DNA of 64,000 nt from Niallia sp052318935. Lineage in GTDB: Bacteria; Bacillota; Bacilli; Bacillales; Cytobacillaceae. Location: the NCBI GenBank assembly GCA_052318935.1, contig JBQRKO010000002.1. One strand, 5' to 3'. Made by a program: the position numbers and the translations under genes. A model generated the notes under the pieces. It was not told the DNA's origin. It was given only the letters and a program-made list of their open reading frames with translations, and searched no databases. How positions within the stretch are numbered: position 1 is the first letter of the stretch; every line of letters begins with the position of its first letter. Shown here piece by piece: positions 43,978 to 53,762 of this stretch.

Positions 43978-45093
43978 TTACTTTTCAATTGTCGTGCCGT
44001 AATTAGAATATGACGCAATGCATTGTTGTGCACGCAATCTATCTTCATCCGTTTGAAAACTAATGACTAATATTCCGTTTAGTTCTTCTCTCGTTTCAAT
44101 AATACGAATATTCGTGATACTTATTTTTTCCTTTGCTAAATACCCTGTTATTTCTGAAATAACACCCGGATAATCAGGAACATCTACATATAAATCATAA
44201 AATGCCGGTATAGCTCCTTTTTGATTTTGCGGAAGTTCATCTCTTACGTTTTTAGCATGCTGAAAATATTCAAATAATTCACTGGAATTTTCTTCTTTTA
44301 TTAAGGAAATCACTTTATCCATCTCATGCTGCCAATCATTTAAAAGCTGAAGCAACACTTCTTTGTTATGCAATAAAATGTCACGCCACATAGCAGGGCT
44401 GCTTGAGGCAATTCTTGTTATATCTCTAAAACCTCCTGCTGCCAGCCTTGTTACAAGATCATTCTTTTTGCTTGTATGGTCTGCCTGATGTACCAATGAC
44501 GTGGCAACAATATGAGGCATATGACTAATAACCCCTGTTAATAAATCATGCTCATTTGATGTAACAATAAGAAATTTAGCTTTTGTACCTTCTAACCAAC
44601 TTTTTAAACTATTTATTTCTTCTTCTTTTGTATCTTGCACAGGTGTTAATAAATAAAAAGCATTTTCAAAAAGTAATTCTTTTGCAGCAAGGACCCCGCT
44701 TTTATGGGAACCAGCCATCGGATGGCCCCCGATAAAAGTTACGCCTTTATCTAAAAGAATTTGTGCCTTCTGAACGATCTTTCCTTTTGTACTGCCAACA
44801 TCCGTTACAATAACACCTTTTTTTAATGGCATTTCAGCAAGCATATTAATGATTATTTCTGTTTCCTTGACAGGTGTAGCGATTATGATTAAATCAGCAT
44901 GAATTGCCCCTGCCATAATCGATTCTGCCTTTTCATCTATCACACCAAGCATTTTTCCGAGCTTGACATTATGTTCCGAAACATCGTAGCCAATCACATA
45001 ACTTTGTGGATGCTTATCTTTTATACCTAAAGCTAACGATCCACCAATTAGTCCCAATCCTATTACGAAGACGCGGCCATTCACATTGCTCAC
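43978..45093 (-). CDS. tyrA: prephenate dehydrogenase with ACT domain
   Basis: Oxidises prephenate to 4-hydroxyphenylpyruvate for tyrosine. The 371-residue protein has the NAD-binding VIGLGLIGGSLAL, the catalytic-region GHPMAGSHKSG and a C-terminal ACT domain (~residues 295-370, YVDVPDYPGVISEITGYLAK) that usually senses tyrosine. GTG 45093 is taken as start; a GTG three codons later is possible. Directly follows hisC. Confidence 0.96.
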   Translation of the reverse strand: MSNVNGRVFVIGLGLIGGSLALGIKDKHPQSYVIGYDVSEHNVKLGKMLGVIDEKAESIMAGAIHADLIIIATPVKETEIIINMLAEMPLKKGVIVTDVGSTKGKIVQKAQILLDKGVTFIGGHPMAGSHKSGVLAAKELLFENAFYLLTPVQDTKEEEINSLKSWLEGTKAKFLIVTSNEHDLLTGVISHMPHIVATSLVHQADHTSKKNDLVTRLAAGGFRDITRIASSSPAMWRDILLHNKEVLLQLLNDWQHEMDKVISLIKEENSSELFEYFQHAKNVRDELPQNQKGAIPAFYDLYVDVPDYPGVISEITGYLAKEKISITNIRIIETREELNGILVISFQTDEDRLRAQQCIASYSNYGTTIEK

Positions 45094-45113
45094 CGCCTTC
45101 TTCTTTTATAAAA

Positions 45114-46220
45114 TTACAAAACAACAGCTGCCTTCTCTTCTATAAACTGAGACATTACTTTTATTAATCCTTCATTTTGTTCTTTAGAGCCAACTGTAAT
45201 TCGAACAGATGTCGGGAAATTCAACGGCACTCCTGATCGTACAATATAGCCATTTTTCATGAAGTATTGGAATACTTCATTTCCATCCACTTTAAAGTCG
45301 ATTAAAATAAAGTTCGTTTGTGATGGAAAATAAGTTAAGCCATGCTCTTCACAAAATGCATAAAATTGTTCCATGCCTTCTCTATTTTTCTTTTTACAGC
45401 TTTCGACAAATTCCTGATCTTTTAATGCTGTTTCGGTTGCAATTTGACCTAATGTATTCACATTAAAAGGTTCTCTAATCGGCTCTAATGATTTGATAAA
45501 TTCTTCATTAGCAATACCGTAGCCTACGCGAAAGCTCGCAAGTCCATATATTTTTGAAAAAGTTCTTAGAACGATTAAATTATCAAACTGTTTTACGAGT
45601 GTAAGCGCATCGTAATAATCTTCCGCCACTACATATTCGTAATACGCCTCATCTAATACAACTAATACTTCCGATGGTACAGATTTTAAGAAGGGTACAA
45701 GCTTTTCATCCGAAATATACGTACCTGTTGGGTTATTTGGACTGCATAACCATACAACACTTGTATTTTCATCGATTGCAGCAAGCATTCCGTCTAAATC
45801 GTGATGCCCTTCATTTGTTAATGGAATTTCTCTTACCTCTGCTCCATCAACAATTGCATTATGTTTATATTGGCCAAATGTATGGGATGCCATCACCGTA
45901 TTTAAACCAGGCTTTAACAAAGCACGAGAAATCATTAAAATAATTTCATCTGAACCATTTCCGAGTACTAACTGTTCTGGAGCAACTTGTAAAAATTCAG
46001 CTAATGCAAAGCGTAAATTTGTAGCATAACCATCTGGATATAAAGCAAAAGAGCCATCTACATTTTGGAGTGCCTCCTTCACTTTAGATGAACTGCCAAA
46101 CGGATTTTCATTGGAAGCCAGCTTGACAATTTCATCTAAATTAAACTGTTTTTTTACTTCATCAATTGTTTTTCCCGGTTGATAAGGAGTTAAGTTTAGT
46201 AATTGCTCTTTCCATTTCAT
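45114..46220 (-). CDS. hisC: histidinol-phosphate / aromatic aminotransferase
   Basis: PLP enzyme serving histidine synthesis and, in Bacillus, tyrosine/phenylalanine transamination. The 368-residue protein has LASNENPFGSSSKVKEAL, GNGSDEIILM, SPNNPTGTYI and the PLP-lysine site RTFSKIYGLASFRVGYG. Start ATG 46220 (MKWKEQLLNLTPYQPGK) follows GAGGTG; the longer frame to 46268 overlaps aroH and is rejected. Only 31 bp separate it from aroH, where B. subtilis has six trp genes. Confidence 0.96.
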   Translation of the reverse strand: MKWKEQLLNLTPYQPGKTIDEVKKQFNLDEIVKLASNENPFGSSSKVKEALQNVDGSFALYPDGYATNLRFALAEFLQVAPEQLVLGNGSDEIILMISRALLKPGLNTVMASHTFGQYKHNAIVDGAEVREIPLTNEGHHDLDGMLAAIDENTSVVWLCSPNNPTGTYISDEKLVPFLKSVPSEVLVVLDEAYYEYVVAEDYYDALTLVKQFDNLIVLRTFSKIYGLASFRVGYGIANEEFIKSLEPIREPFNVNTLGQIATETALKDQEFVESCKKKNREGMEQFYAFCEEHGLTYFPSQTNFILIDFKVDGNEVFQYFMKNGYIVRSGVPLNFPTSVRITVGSKEQNEGLIKVMSQFIEEKAAVVL

Positions 46221-46251
46221 ACTATTCACCTCTGAATTATGTTTCCCTTTT

Positions 46252-46629
46252 TTACGCTCGTGTTTCATTCTCTTTCAGATCTGGTCGCAGTTGAACCGCC
46301 TTTTCCAAATAAATATGGTTGATTTCTTTTTGTGATACAGTTGTATTTACATGGAACATGATGCGAATGCATTTTTTCAATGACAAAGGAACATTGATTT
46401 CTTGCATACACATTACTGGTACATATGTCCAACCTTCTTGTAAACGAATGACTTTAGCAGGGAAAGCTGCAGTAATATCATCTGTGACCGAAACAAACAC
46501 AGAGGCAACACTATCCGCTTGTATGTCGTTTAAACGAATCATTTCTTGTACAAGCCGTTCTGTTGCCTGAAGGATTTCATTTTCTTCATTTTGTTCTACG
46601 GTTATTGCCCCCCGCACTCCTCTAATCAT
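46252..46629 (-). CDS. aroH: chorismate mutase (AroH class)
   Basis: Converts chorismate to prephenate. The 125-residue protein has the AroH fold markers MIRGVRGAITVEQNEENEIL with the active-site Arg, SVFVSVTDDITAAFPAKVIR, and CIRIMFHVNTT. It overlaps aroB by 8 bases. With trp genes gone, chorismate in this operon flows only to prephenate. Confidence 0.96.
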   Translation of the reverse strand: MIRGVRGAITVEQNEENEILQATERLVQEMIRLNDIQADSVASVFVSVTDDITAAFPAKVIRLQEGWTYVPVMCMQEINVPLSLKKCIRIMFHVNTTVSQKEINHIYLEKAVQLRPDLKENETRA

Positions 46630-47716
46630 TTACATTCTCTCCATCCTTAAATAATTGTAGCTCTTTTTTGATTTCTTCTTCACCAAATTTTACTATAACC
46701 GGTTTGCCAATGCTTTCTAACAATACAAAGTGAATATCACCATTGACAGACTTTTTATCTTGCTTCATGCGGTTGATTAGTTTATCTGTCTCTAAATGTT
46801 CTGGAATCTGCACATCATATTGCAGCTTTGTCAGCCAGTTTAACCATTGCTGAAAAGAAAAATCAAAGCCATATTTCTTCTGACTTAATTTCATGGCAAA
46901 TACCATACCGATGACAATTGCTTCCCCATGTGTGATATTTCCATAGCCCATTTCTGCCTCAATAGCATGACCTAAAGTATGGCCAAAATTCAAATATGCT
47001 CGAATACCTGCCTCTTTTTCATCTTGGCTTACAATATTTGCTTTAATTTCAATGCCTTTTTGTAGTAAAGAAGCCCATGTCTTCTCTGGTACATTTGCAA
47101 GATCTGTTATATCTTCCAAAAGCATGAAGTAAAATTCAGGATCGCTTATTAATGCGTGTTTCATTACTTCACCAAACCCGGATCTGATTTCTTTTAAAGG
47201 CAATGTTTGTAAATAAGCTGTATTATATATAACAGCTTCTGGCTGATAAAAAGCACCTATCATATTTTTGCCTTGAGGATGGTTAATCGCGACTTTTCCA
47301 CCCACAGCACTATCATGCGCTAAAATCGTTGTTGGGAGCTGAATAAATGGAATTCCACGCATATAAGAAGCTGCTACAAATCCTGCTAAATCACCCACTG
47401 CTCCACCACCAAGTGCTAAAACAAAGGATTTACGATCCAGATTTTGCTCCAACGCAAATGTTAAGCAATTATAATACACTTCAAATGTTTTCGCCTTTTC
47501 TCCAGCAGGCACGGTATACGTGACATAAGCAAAAGAATCTAATTCTTGCTGTAGAGAAGCTAAATGAAGCTTCTCTACTGTTTCATCCGTAATGATTAAT
47601 ATTTTTGTCGTGCAAGGATAATGTTGTTGCAATATAGACGGCAGCTTGGTATGAACATTTTCTCCAATCAAAACATCATACATTTTAGATTCCGTTTTAA
47701 CGGCAACTGTTTTCAT
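46622..47716 (-). CDS. aroB: 3-dehydroquinate synthase
   Basis: Second step of the shikimate pathway (DAHP to 3-dehydroquinate), NAD- and metal-dependent. The 364-residue protein has LGGGAVGDLAGFVAASYMRG, PTTILAHDSAVGGKVAIN, and the zinc ligands in FGHTLGHAIE and HGEAIVIGM. It overlaps aroH by 8 bases and aroC by one base. Confidence 0.97.
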   Translation of the reverse strand: MKTVAVKTESKMYDVLIGENVHTKLPSILQQHYPCTTKILIITDETVEKLHLASLQQELDSFAYVTYTVPAGEKAKTFEVYYNCLTFALEQNLDRKSFVLALGGGAVGDLAGFVAASYMRGIPFIQLPTTILAHDSAVGGKVAINHPQGKNMIGAFYQPEAVIYNTAYLQTLPLKEIRSGFGEVMKHALISDPEFYFMLLEDITDLANVPEKTWASLLQKGIEIKANIVSQDEKEAGIRAYLNFGHTLGHAIEAEMGYGNITHGEAIVIGMVFAMKLSQKKYGFDFSFQQWLNWLTKLQYDVQIPEHLETDKLINRMKQDKKSVNGDIHFVLLESIGKPVIVKFGEEEIKKELQLFKDGENVND

Positions 47717-48885
47717 TAAAATTCCCTCGCATACGTACGATGGTCATTAATATTGTTCAATAATGCATCAAATCTATCCGCGTAAAATTGATCAATAATG
47801 GCACAAGCTAATTCCCAAGCAACGACATTTTCTGCCACAACTGCTGCTGCTGGTACTGCACAGCTATCCGATCTTTCAATGCTTGCAGCAAATGGCTCTT
47901 TTGTTTCAATATCAACACTTTTTAGCGGTTTATATAAAGTCGGGATTGGTTTCATTACGCCTCTGACTACAATTGGCATTCCAGTTGACATTCCGCCTTC
48001 TAAGCCGCCTAATCTGTTTGTGCTGCGTGTATATCCTTTTTCTTCATCCCAAACAATTTCATCATGAACTTCACTGCCAGGTTTTCTTGCAGCTTCAAAG
48101 CCGATGCCAAATTCGACCCCTTTAAATGCATTGATACTCATAATCGCTCCTGCAAGTTTTGCATCAAGCTTACGGTCATAATGAACATAGCTGCCGACAC
48201 CAGTTGGCATTCCTTCAACAATAACTTCCACAATTCCACCAATGGAATCACCATTTGCTTTTGCATCATCAATTGCTTTCATCATTTCTTTTTCGGCAAT
48301 TGGATCTATACAGCGAACAGGTGAGTTTTCAGAAACTTCGACAACTTGATCAATGGAATCATATTCAACACCTGCAGATTTTACACCACCAATTTCTATT
48401 ACATGTGATGCTATTTTAATCCCAAGTAAGGAAAGTAGTTTTTTGCCGACTGCACCTGCAGCTACTCTAACCGTTGTTTCCCTTGCGGATGACCTTTCCA
48501 ACACATTTCGCATATCGCGATGGCCATATTTAATCGCACCGTTTAAATCTGCATGTCCTGGTCTTGGACGGGAGATTTTCCGTTTAATTTCTGCATCTTC
48601 CTCATTGATTGGTTCTTGACCCATAATTTTTGTCCAATGCTTCCAGTCATTATTATCGACTATTAAAGATACTGGTGAACCTAACGTATATCCATGTCTG
48701 ATTCCTCCGCCAATCTCCACAGTATCTTTTTCAATTTGCATTCTTCTGCCACGTCCATGGCCTTTTTGTCTTCTTGCTAATTCTGTATTAATATCTTCTG
48801 CTAATAATGGCATTCCTGCTGGAAGACCCTCAATAATTGTTATAAGTTTGGGACCGTGTGATTCCCCTGAAGTTAAATATCTCAT
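47716..48885 (-). CDS. aroC: chorismate synthase
   Basis: FMN-dependent last step to chorismate (aroF in B. subtilis). The 389-residue protein has the signatures MRYLTSGESHGPKLITIIEG, RPGHADLNGAIKYGHRDMRN and RSSARETTVRVAAGAV. Start ATG 48885 follows AAAGGA; the longer frame to 48933 is rejected. First gene of aroC-aroB-aroH-hisC-tyrA-aroA. Confidence 0.97.
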   Translation of the reverse strand: MRYLTSGESHGPKLITIIEGLPAGMPLLAEDINTELARRQKGHGRGRRMQIEKDTVEIGGGIRHGYTLGSPVSLIVDNNDWKHWTKIMGQEPINEEDAEIKRKISRPRPGHADLNGAIKYGHRDMRNVLERSSARETTVRVAAGAVGKKLLSLLGIKIASHVIEIGGVKSAGVEYDSIDQVVEVSENSPVRCIDPIAEKEMMKAIDDAKANGDSIGGIVEVIVEGMPTGVGSYVHYDRKLDAKLAGAIMSINAFKGVEFGIGFEAARKPGSEVHDEIVWDEEKGYTRSTNRLGGLEGGMSTGMPIVVRGVMKPIPTLYKPLKSVDIETKEPFAASIERSDSCAVPAAAVVAENVVAWELACAIIDQFYADRFDALLNNINDHRTYAREF

Positions 48886-49159
48886 TTTTCGAATCCTTTC
48901 TCCCTTCAACGCTTTAAAGGAAATATGTTTCAATATACCATACGATTGATGATAAGAATAGTATAAAAAGCAAAAATAATAAAAAAGATAGCTAACTTTT
49001 ACGAGTTTTCTGTCTTCTCCATCACTTATTTACTCATATGTATATCATAAACCATTTACTATCTTTTTAGTTACACTCTACATTAACGAGCATTCAAGTC
49101 AACAAAGAGATGAAAAGCTTTAATTTGCTGATTTATTGAACTTCCTCTTAAAGCGCAGA

Positions 49160-49936
49160 TTATATTTTTTTATAAAAAAAAGTGTCTTCTGTTGCTAATC
49201 CATATTTGCCTGGATTAAAGATCTGTTCGGTACTGCCTACAAAGAAAACCCCGCCAGGACGCAAGGCAGCGGCAAATTTTTGATATAATTTATCTTTTGC
49301 CTCTTCTGTAAAATAAATAAGGACATTTCGGCATACAATTAAATCATACGATTCCTGAAAAGGATCTGCTAATAAATTTTGTTTTTTAAATACAACCGAT
49401 TTTTTTATTTGTTCACTAATTTCATAAAAGCTTCCGTTTTCGATGAAATATTTTTGCTTTTGCTTTGCCGGAACCTCATTTAACGCTCTTTCCACGTAAA
49501 GGCCAGCCTGTGCCTTTTTAATCGCATTTTCATCAATATCCGTAGCTAATATATCATATTTTGGGAAAGCTGAACTATTAGCAAGAATCATAGAAATCGT
49601 ATACGGCTCTTCACCTGTTGAACAAGCTGCGCTCCATACTTTCAGCCTTGATTTACTTTTATTAATTAGCCCTGGGAGTATCTTTTGTTCTAATACTTCC
49701 CATCTTTTATAATTACGATAAAATTCAGATACATTGATCGTCATTCGATCCAATAATTCTTCCATTAGTTCTTTATTTTTGCAAATCGCCTGAAAATAGT
49801 CACGAAAGGACGTGAAGCCTCTTTTTACGTAAAGAGATGTTAACCTTCTTTTCATTTGTGCTTCCTTATATAAGGATAAATCAATTCCTGATGTTTTGTA
49901 AAAATTACTGACAAAATCCTCATAATCTTTTTCCAT
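49160..49936 (-). CDS. cheR: chemotaxis methyltransferase CheR
   Basis: SAM-dependent methylation of glutamates on chemoreceptors. The 258-residue protein has the all-helical N-terminal domain (DFVSNFYKTSGIDLSLYK, MKRRLTSLYVKRGF) and the SAM domain with SAACSTGEEPYTISM and ATDIDENAIKKA, CRNVLIYFT. Its presence implies chemotaxis. Position between aroC and ndk matches B. subtilis. Confidence 0.95.
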   Translation of the reverse strand: MEKDYEDFVSNFYKTSGIDLSLYKEAQMKRRLTSLYVKRGFTSFRDYFQAICKNKELMEELLDRMTINVSEFYRNYKRWEVLEQKILPGLINKSKSRLKVWSAACSTGEEPYTISMILANSSAFPKYDILATDIDENAIKKAQAGLYVERALNEVPAKQKQKYFIENGSFYEISEQIKKSVVFKKQNLLADPFQESYDLIVCRNVLIYFTEEAKDKLYQKFAAALRPGGVFFVGSTEQIFNPGKYGLATEDTFFYKKI

Positions 49937-49999
49937 TCTTTCCCCTCACAACACAACGGTAATTTCCTTTTTTTATAGTATAAACGATAATAATAAAAA

Positions 50000-50069
50000 A
50001 GGGAGATATAATTCATTAAGGAAACAAGTCTAACTTTAGAAAGTTATACTTCCTTTCCTTAATGAATCC
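50000..50069 (-). terminator. ndk terminator overlapping its stop codon
   Basis: Minus-strand ATTCATTAAGGAAA and TTTCCTTAATGAAT are perfectly complementary and are followed downstream by CCCTTTTTTATT. The left arm contains the last two ndk codons and stop. Confidence 0.7.
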
Positions 50070-50505
50070 ATTTATTTGTCGCTTTTTCATATTCTATCAA
50101 TTCCTCATCTTTAAAAAACAAAGCAATTTCTCTGGCAGCACTTTCAAATCCATCTGATCCGTGAATGACATTTTTGCGCATTACTACTCCAAAATCACCA
50201 CGAATAGTACCTGGCAGTGCTTCCAGCGGATTTGTTTTCCCCATCATTAAACGTGCTTTTGCTATCACATCTTCCCCTTGCCATACCATGGCAAAAACAG
50301 GACCAGAAGTAATAAACCCGACTAAATCAGAAAAGAATGGTTTTTCAACATGTTCTTGATAGTGTTTTTCAGCTAACTCTTGTGAGATATGCATTAGTTT
50401 AGCACCAACTAACTGAAAGCCTTTTTGTTCAAAACGTTCGATAATTTTGCCTATTAGATTCCTTTGTACACCATCTGGCTTTACCATTAAAAACGTTCTT
50501 TCCAT
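50059..50505 (-). CDS. ndk: nucleoside diphosphate kinase
   Basis: Balances nucleoside triphosphate pools by phosphate transfer through a phospho-His. The 148-residue protein starts MERTFLMVKPDGVQRNLIGK and has the active-site His in NVIHGSDGFESA. Full length; typical location between hepT and cheR. Confidence 0.97.
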   Translation of the reverse strand: MERTFLMVKPDGVQRNLIGKIIERFEQKGFQLVGAKLMHISQELAEKHYQEHVEKPFFSDLVGFITSGPVFAMVWQGEDVIAKARLMMGKTNPLEALPGTIRGDFGVVMRKNVIHGSDGFESAAREIALFFKDEELIEYEKATNKWIH

Positions 50506-50562
50506 AAACTCACTCCCTATAAGAAAAGCGCAGGCGCCTTATCCTCATGCTTGAACACCCTT

Positions 50563-51525
50563 CTAATATTTCCGTTTCCCAATATATTTCGCAATTTGAA
50601 TTAGTGCATTTTTGGACTTGTTATTCGGCAGAGATTCAATCGATTTTAATGCCTTTTCTAAATATAAATCACTAATTTTTAAGGAGCGCTCTACCGCATC
50701 TGAATTTTTAATAAGATCAATGATTTCTTGTAGCTGTTGTTTTTCCATGTCTTCATTCACCGTTATTATTTTATCGCGAAGCGCCTTATTTTCCATCGCA
50801 AAAAGAACCGGCAATGTAATATTTCCTTGCAGTAAATCCCCTCCAGCAGGTTTTCCTAACACTTTTTCTGTTGCGACAAAATCAAGGACATCATCAATAA
50901 TCTGAAAAGACATTCCCACATAATAACCAAATTGATAAAGTTTTTTCTGATACTTTTCTTCGACCCCGGAAACAATGGCACCGACTAAAGAGCTTGCAGA
51001 AATTAAAAGGGCTGTTTTTCTTTTTATTCTGCGAAAATAATCTTTGATATTTTGATCAAAACGATATTTATCTTTTATTTGCTGAATTTCTCCAATACAA
51101 ACTTCTACAATAGTATTTGCCAATACTTTATGCGCAGCGGTGTTTTCCAATTCACTCATTACCTCTAATGATCTGGCAAATATATAATCTCCTGTATACA
51201 TGGCGACTTTATTATCCCATTTAGCCTTTATCGTTGGTTGTCCTCTGCGCAAATCAGCGTCATCGATTACATCATCATGAACTAAAGACGCCATATGTAT
51301 TAATTCAAGCGAAACAGCAGCTTTTTTTATAACAGATAAATCATAATGACCAAATTTTCCTGCCAGCAATACAAATATTGGTCTAATTCTTTTTCCCCCT
51401 GCTTGCAAAAGATGCAAGGAAGATTCACGTAATAAAGAAGAATCAGCATTGACTGTTTCTTCTAGTGTCTTTTCAATCAATTCAAGATCTGAGTTCAAAA
51501 ATGAATACATCATTTTTAATTTCAC
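50563..51525 (-). CDS. hepT: heptaprenyl diphosphate synthase, component II
   Basis: Catalytic subunit making the C35 chain of menaquinone-7 with HepS. The 320-residue protein has LLQAGGKRIRPIFVLLAG, the first Asp-rich motif LVHDDVIDDADLRRG and the second QIIDDVLDFVATEK. Start GTG 51525 (MKLKMMYSFLNSDLEL) follows AGGTGAG at 6 bases and gives the B. subtilis length; the TTG at 51531 is less well placed. Operon hepS-menG-hepT-ndk. Confidence 0.95.
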   Translation of the reverse strand: MKLKMMYSFLNSDLELIEKTLEETVNADSSLLRESSLHLLQAGGKRIRPIFVLLAGKFGHYDLSVIKKAAVSLELIHMASLVHDDVIDDADLRRGQPTIKAKWDNKVAMYTGDYIFARSLEVMSELENTAAHKVLANTIVEVCIGEIQQIKDKYRFDQNIKDYFRRIKRKTALLISASSLVGAIVSGVEEKYQKKLYQFGYYVGMSFQIIDDVLDFVATEKVLGKPAGGDLLQGNITLPVLFAMENKALRDKIITVNEDMEKQQLQEIIDLIKNSDAVERSLKISDLYLEKALKSIESLPNNKSKNALIQIAKYIGKRKY

Positions 51526-51578
51526 AAACAACTCACCTGTCTTTTACCTTCTATACGGATTATGCTCGTACAGAAACC

Positions 51579-52286
51579 TTATTTTTCTTTATGTCCTATA
51601 TGAACGGCTGCAACCCCTCCACTGTAAGGTTTGTATGATACGTTTATTAATCCAGCTTGTCTAAACATATTAGCAAGTTCCTTCATTCCTGGAAAATCGC
51701 GTGCTGATTCTTGCAGCCAAGAATATTCTTTATAGCTTTTGGCAAACAGCTTGCCAAATAGAGGCATCACAAACCGAAAATAAAAATAGTAGCCTTGTTT
51801 AAAAACAGGCATCGTTGGCTGAGATGTTTCTAAACACACAACCATTCCTCCTGGCTTTACCACTCTTTTCATTTCTTTTAACACTTGCAAATAGTCTGGA
51901 ACATTTCGTAAACCGAAGCCAATTGTTACATAATCAAAATGATTATCAGGAAATGGAAGCTCCATCGCATTGCCATGTATTAATTGTATATTTGCATATT
52001 TTTTTGTCTTCTCTTTTCCGATACTCAGCATATTTTCACTAAAATCTAGACCGGTTACATTGCCGTTTTGGCCGACAGCATCTGCCAAGCTAATGGTCCA
52101 ATCAGCAGTACCACAGCAAACATCTAAAGCAGATGAACCTTTGGACACATTCATTTTTTTCATTGTATCTTTCCGCCAAATTTTATGTTGCTGAAAGCTA
52201 ATCAATGTGTTCATTTTATCATAATTACCATAAATTTTTTCAAAAACATGGTGGACTTTCTCTTCTTTTGATTGCTGTTCCTGCAT
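51579..52286 (-). CDS. menG: demethylmenaquinone methyltransferase
   Basis: SAM-dependent final C-methylation in menaquinone synthesis (UbiE/MenG family; also called menH in B. subtilis). The 235-residue protein has ALDVCCGTADWTISLA, NHFDYVTIGFGLRNVPDY and KEMKRVVKPGGMVVCLE. Start ATG 52286 (MQEQQSKEEKVHHVFEKIYG) follows AAGGGT. Sits between hepS and hepT as in B. subtilis, separated from hepS by a family H repeat. Confidence 0.96.
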   Translation of the reverse strand: MQEQQSKEEKVHHVFEKIYGNYDKMNTLISFQQHKIWRKDTMKKMNVSKGSSALDVCCGTADWTISLADAVGQNGNVTGLDFSENMLSIGKEKTKKYANIQLIHGNAMELPFPDNHFDYVTIGFGLRNVPDYLQVLKEMKRVVKPGGMVVCLETSQPTMPVFKQGYYFYFRFVMPLFGKLFAKSYKEYSWLQESARDFPGMKELANMFRQAGLINVSYKPYSGGVAAVHIGHKEK

Positions 52287-52331
52287 GGTATTACCCTTCT
52301 TCCACATACGTTTGTTATTGTTTACATTAAT

Positions 52332-52453
52332 AAGAAAAGTGGAGGCGCCTTGCTTAGCCCCGAAGAAAAATGTTCTTCCTTGCTCAAAAAGTGCTCTTTA
52401 CTTTTAGAGCCAAGAGGTTATCTTTCACAGGGGCTAGGCGCCGGAGCTAGACA
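52332..52453 (+). repeat. hairpin repeat (family H), copy 5, with an adjacent fragment
   Basis: Full copy with outer arm GGCGCCTTGCTTAGCCCC / GGGGCTAGGCGCC and inner arm CCTTGCTCAAAAAGTG / ACTTTTAGAGCCAAG. A truncated unit (GAAAAGCACAGGCGCCAAGC, then TAGACACCTGTAG) follows at 52493-52526. It splits hepS from menG. Confidence 0.85.
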
Positions 52454-52539
52454 GTTATCTAACTTGAAAAATTTTATACTTTCTTATCTGCTATGAAAAG
52501 CACAGGCGCCAAGCTAGACACCTGTAGAACTTCAAAATT

Positions 52540-53310
52540 TTACACTTTATTATCTTTTAATATGAGCTGAACCTTATTTTTTACTAAGCTGTTAATGGAT
52601 GCTGGCAGCAATTCTGCTGCTTTTTTTAATTGATCACATAGAGCAAGCAAATGCTTTTCTACTATAAAATGAACATTGGATTGCTGTTTATCTTTTGCTG
52701 TCGTATTGTCTAATAGCAATATATCAATCACATTAGACTTCCCCGTTTTTAAGTATGTATTTTTTTCTTTTATTAATTTATTGATTATTAATAAAGAACG
52801 AGAAAAAGCCTTCCACTCTTCTAATTGAAAACGGGTAAATAGTTTATCTAACAATATATACTCTACTATTTCTATACTTTTAAACAATTGAAAACTATTT
52901 TTTTGCTTTTTTTGATAAAGCATGATTTTATGTTCGTTTATTTCCTTAATAGCTTCAGCAAACATTTTGATCATAAAAGTATCCTCAGCATCAGCCAACA
53001 ATTTATAATAATGGCCACTGTAATAATCTCCTGCTAATACAGTCAGCTGCCTAGTCTTTTCCATTCCTTTGCTGCTGTTATTTGTTACAAGTTCATGGGT
53101 ATCAAGGGCAATTTGAATTAATATAGTCGTAGTCGCGTATATTTCTACTTCTTTATCTGACAGTTTCGATTCTTGTAAGGCCGCAACTATTAAATAAAGT
53201 TTATCCTCATCCATACTCGGTTCAGGAATATGTTGAAACAAATACGCATTAGCTATTTTTTTAAAAACTTTTTTTCTTACATTCTCCACCATTTCTTGTG
53301 TTATTGCCAT
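52540..53310 (-). CDS. hepS: heptaprenyl diphosphate synthase, component I
   Basis: Non-catalytic, chain-length-determining partner of HepT. The 256-residue helical protein shows the HepS features VAALQESKLSDKEVEIYATT, ALDTHELVTN, and VLAGDYYSGHYYKLLADAED. ATG is preceded by AGGGTGAT. In B. subtilis mtrB lies just upstream; here it is absent and a family A repeat fills the gap to folE. Confidence 0.9.
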   Translation of the reverse strand: MAITQEMVENVRKKVFKKIANAYLFQHIPEPSMDEDKLYLIVAALQESKLSDKEVEIYATTTILIQIALDTHELVTNNSSKGMEKTRQLTVLAGDYYSGHYYKLLADAEDTFMIKMFAEAIKEINEHKIMLYQKKQKNSFQLFKSIEIVEYILLDKLFTRFQLEEWKAFSRSLLIINKLIKEKNTYLKTGKSNVIDILLLDNTTAKDKQQSNVHFIVEKHLLALCDQLKKAAELLPASINSLVKNKVQLILKDNKV

Positions 53311-53362
53311 GTTATCACCCTTGTTCCCCTAATAATTATATTCTATTTCTTTTTGTGTAATG

Positions 53363-53569
53363 CTGTTTTCGTATAGATTGTTGCTTTTAAACGCGCAGCC
53401 TGAATACACTTCGCTTTCCGCGGGCGAGCGTCGAGCCTCCTCGTCGCATACGCTCCTGCGGGGTCTCGTCTTTCTCGCATTCCCACAGGAGTCTACGTGT
53501 ATGCAGACTGCTAAGAAACCTTTTCCAAATGTTTATGTAAAAAACAACAAACTTTGAGAAAACAGCCTT
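53363..53569 (+). repeat. family A element, copy 3
   Basis: Starts GCTGTTTTCGTATAGATTGT, ends AACTTTGAGAAAACAGCC. Core CGCTTTCCGCGGGCGAGCGT. It lies in the 452-bp hepS-folE gap where mtrB would be expected. Confidence 0.85.
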
Positions 53570-53659
53570 ATATAAAGACCCGATAATTATAACATAAAAA
53601 AGTGTTTTAATTTATAATTGCTTTGAAACTGCAAAAATCCATCTAAATTAGAGGGGATC

Positions 53660-53690
53660 AATTAAAAAAGCTCACGTCCTGTGAGCAAAG
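53660..53690 (-). terminator. folE terminator
   Basis: Minus-strand GCTCAC-AGGAC-GTGAGC hairpin followed by TTTTTT, about 75 bases after the folE stop. A weaker TAGGC/GCCTA hairpin lies between. A strong terminator here means folE and hepS are now transcribed apart. Confidence 0.8.
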
Positions 53691-53762
53691 TTGAATTCAC
53701 CACACCCTGTGAAAGTCCAGAAAATAGGCTTCACTGCCTAACTTCTCTTTTTAGCTTCCTGC

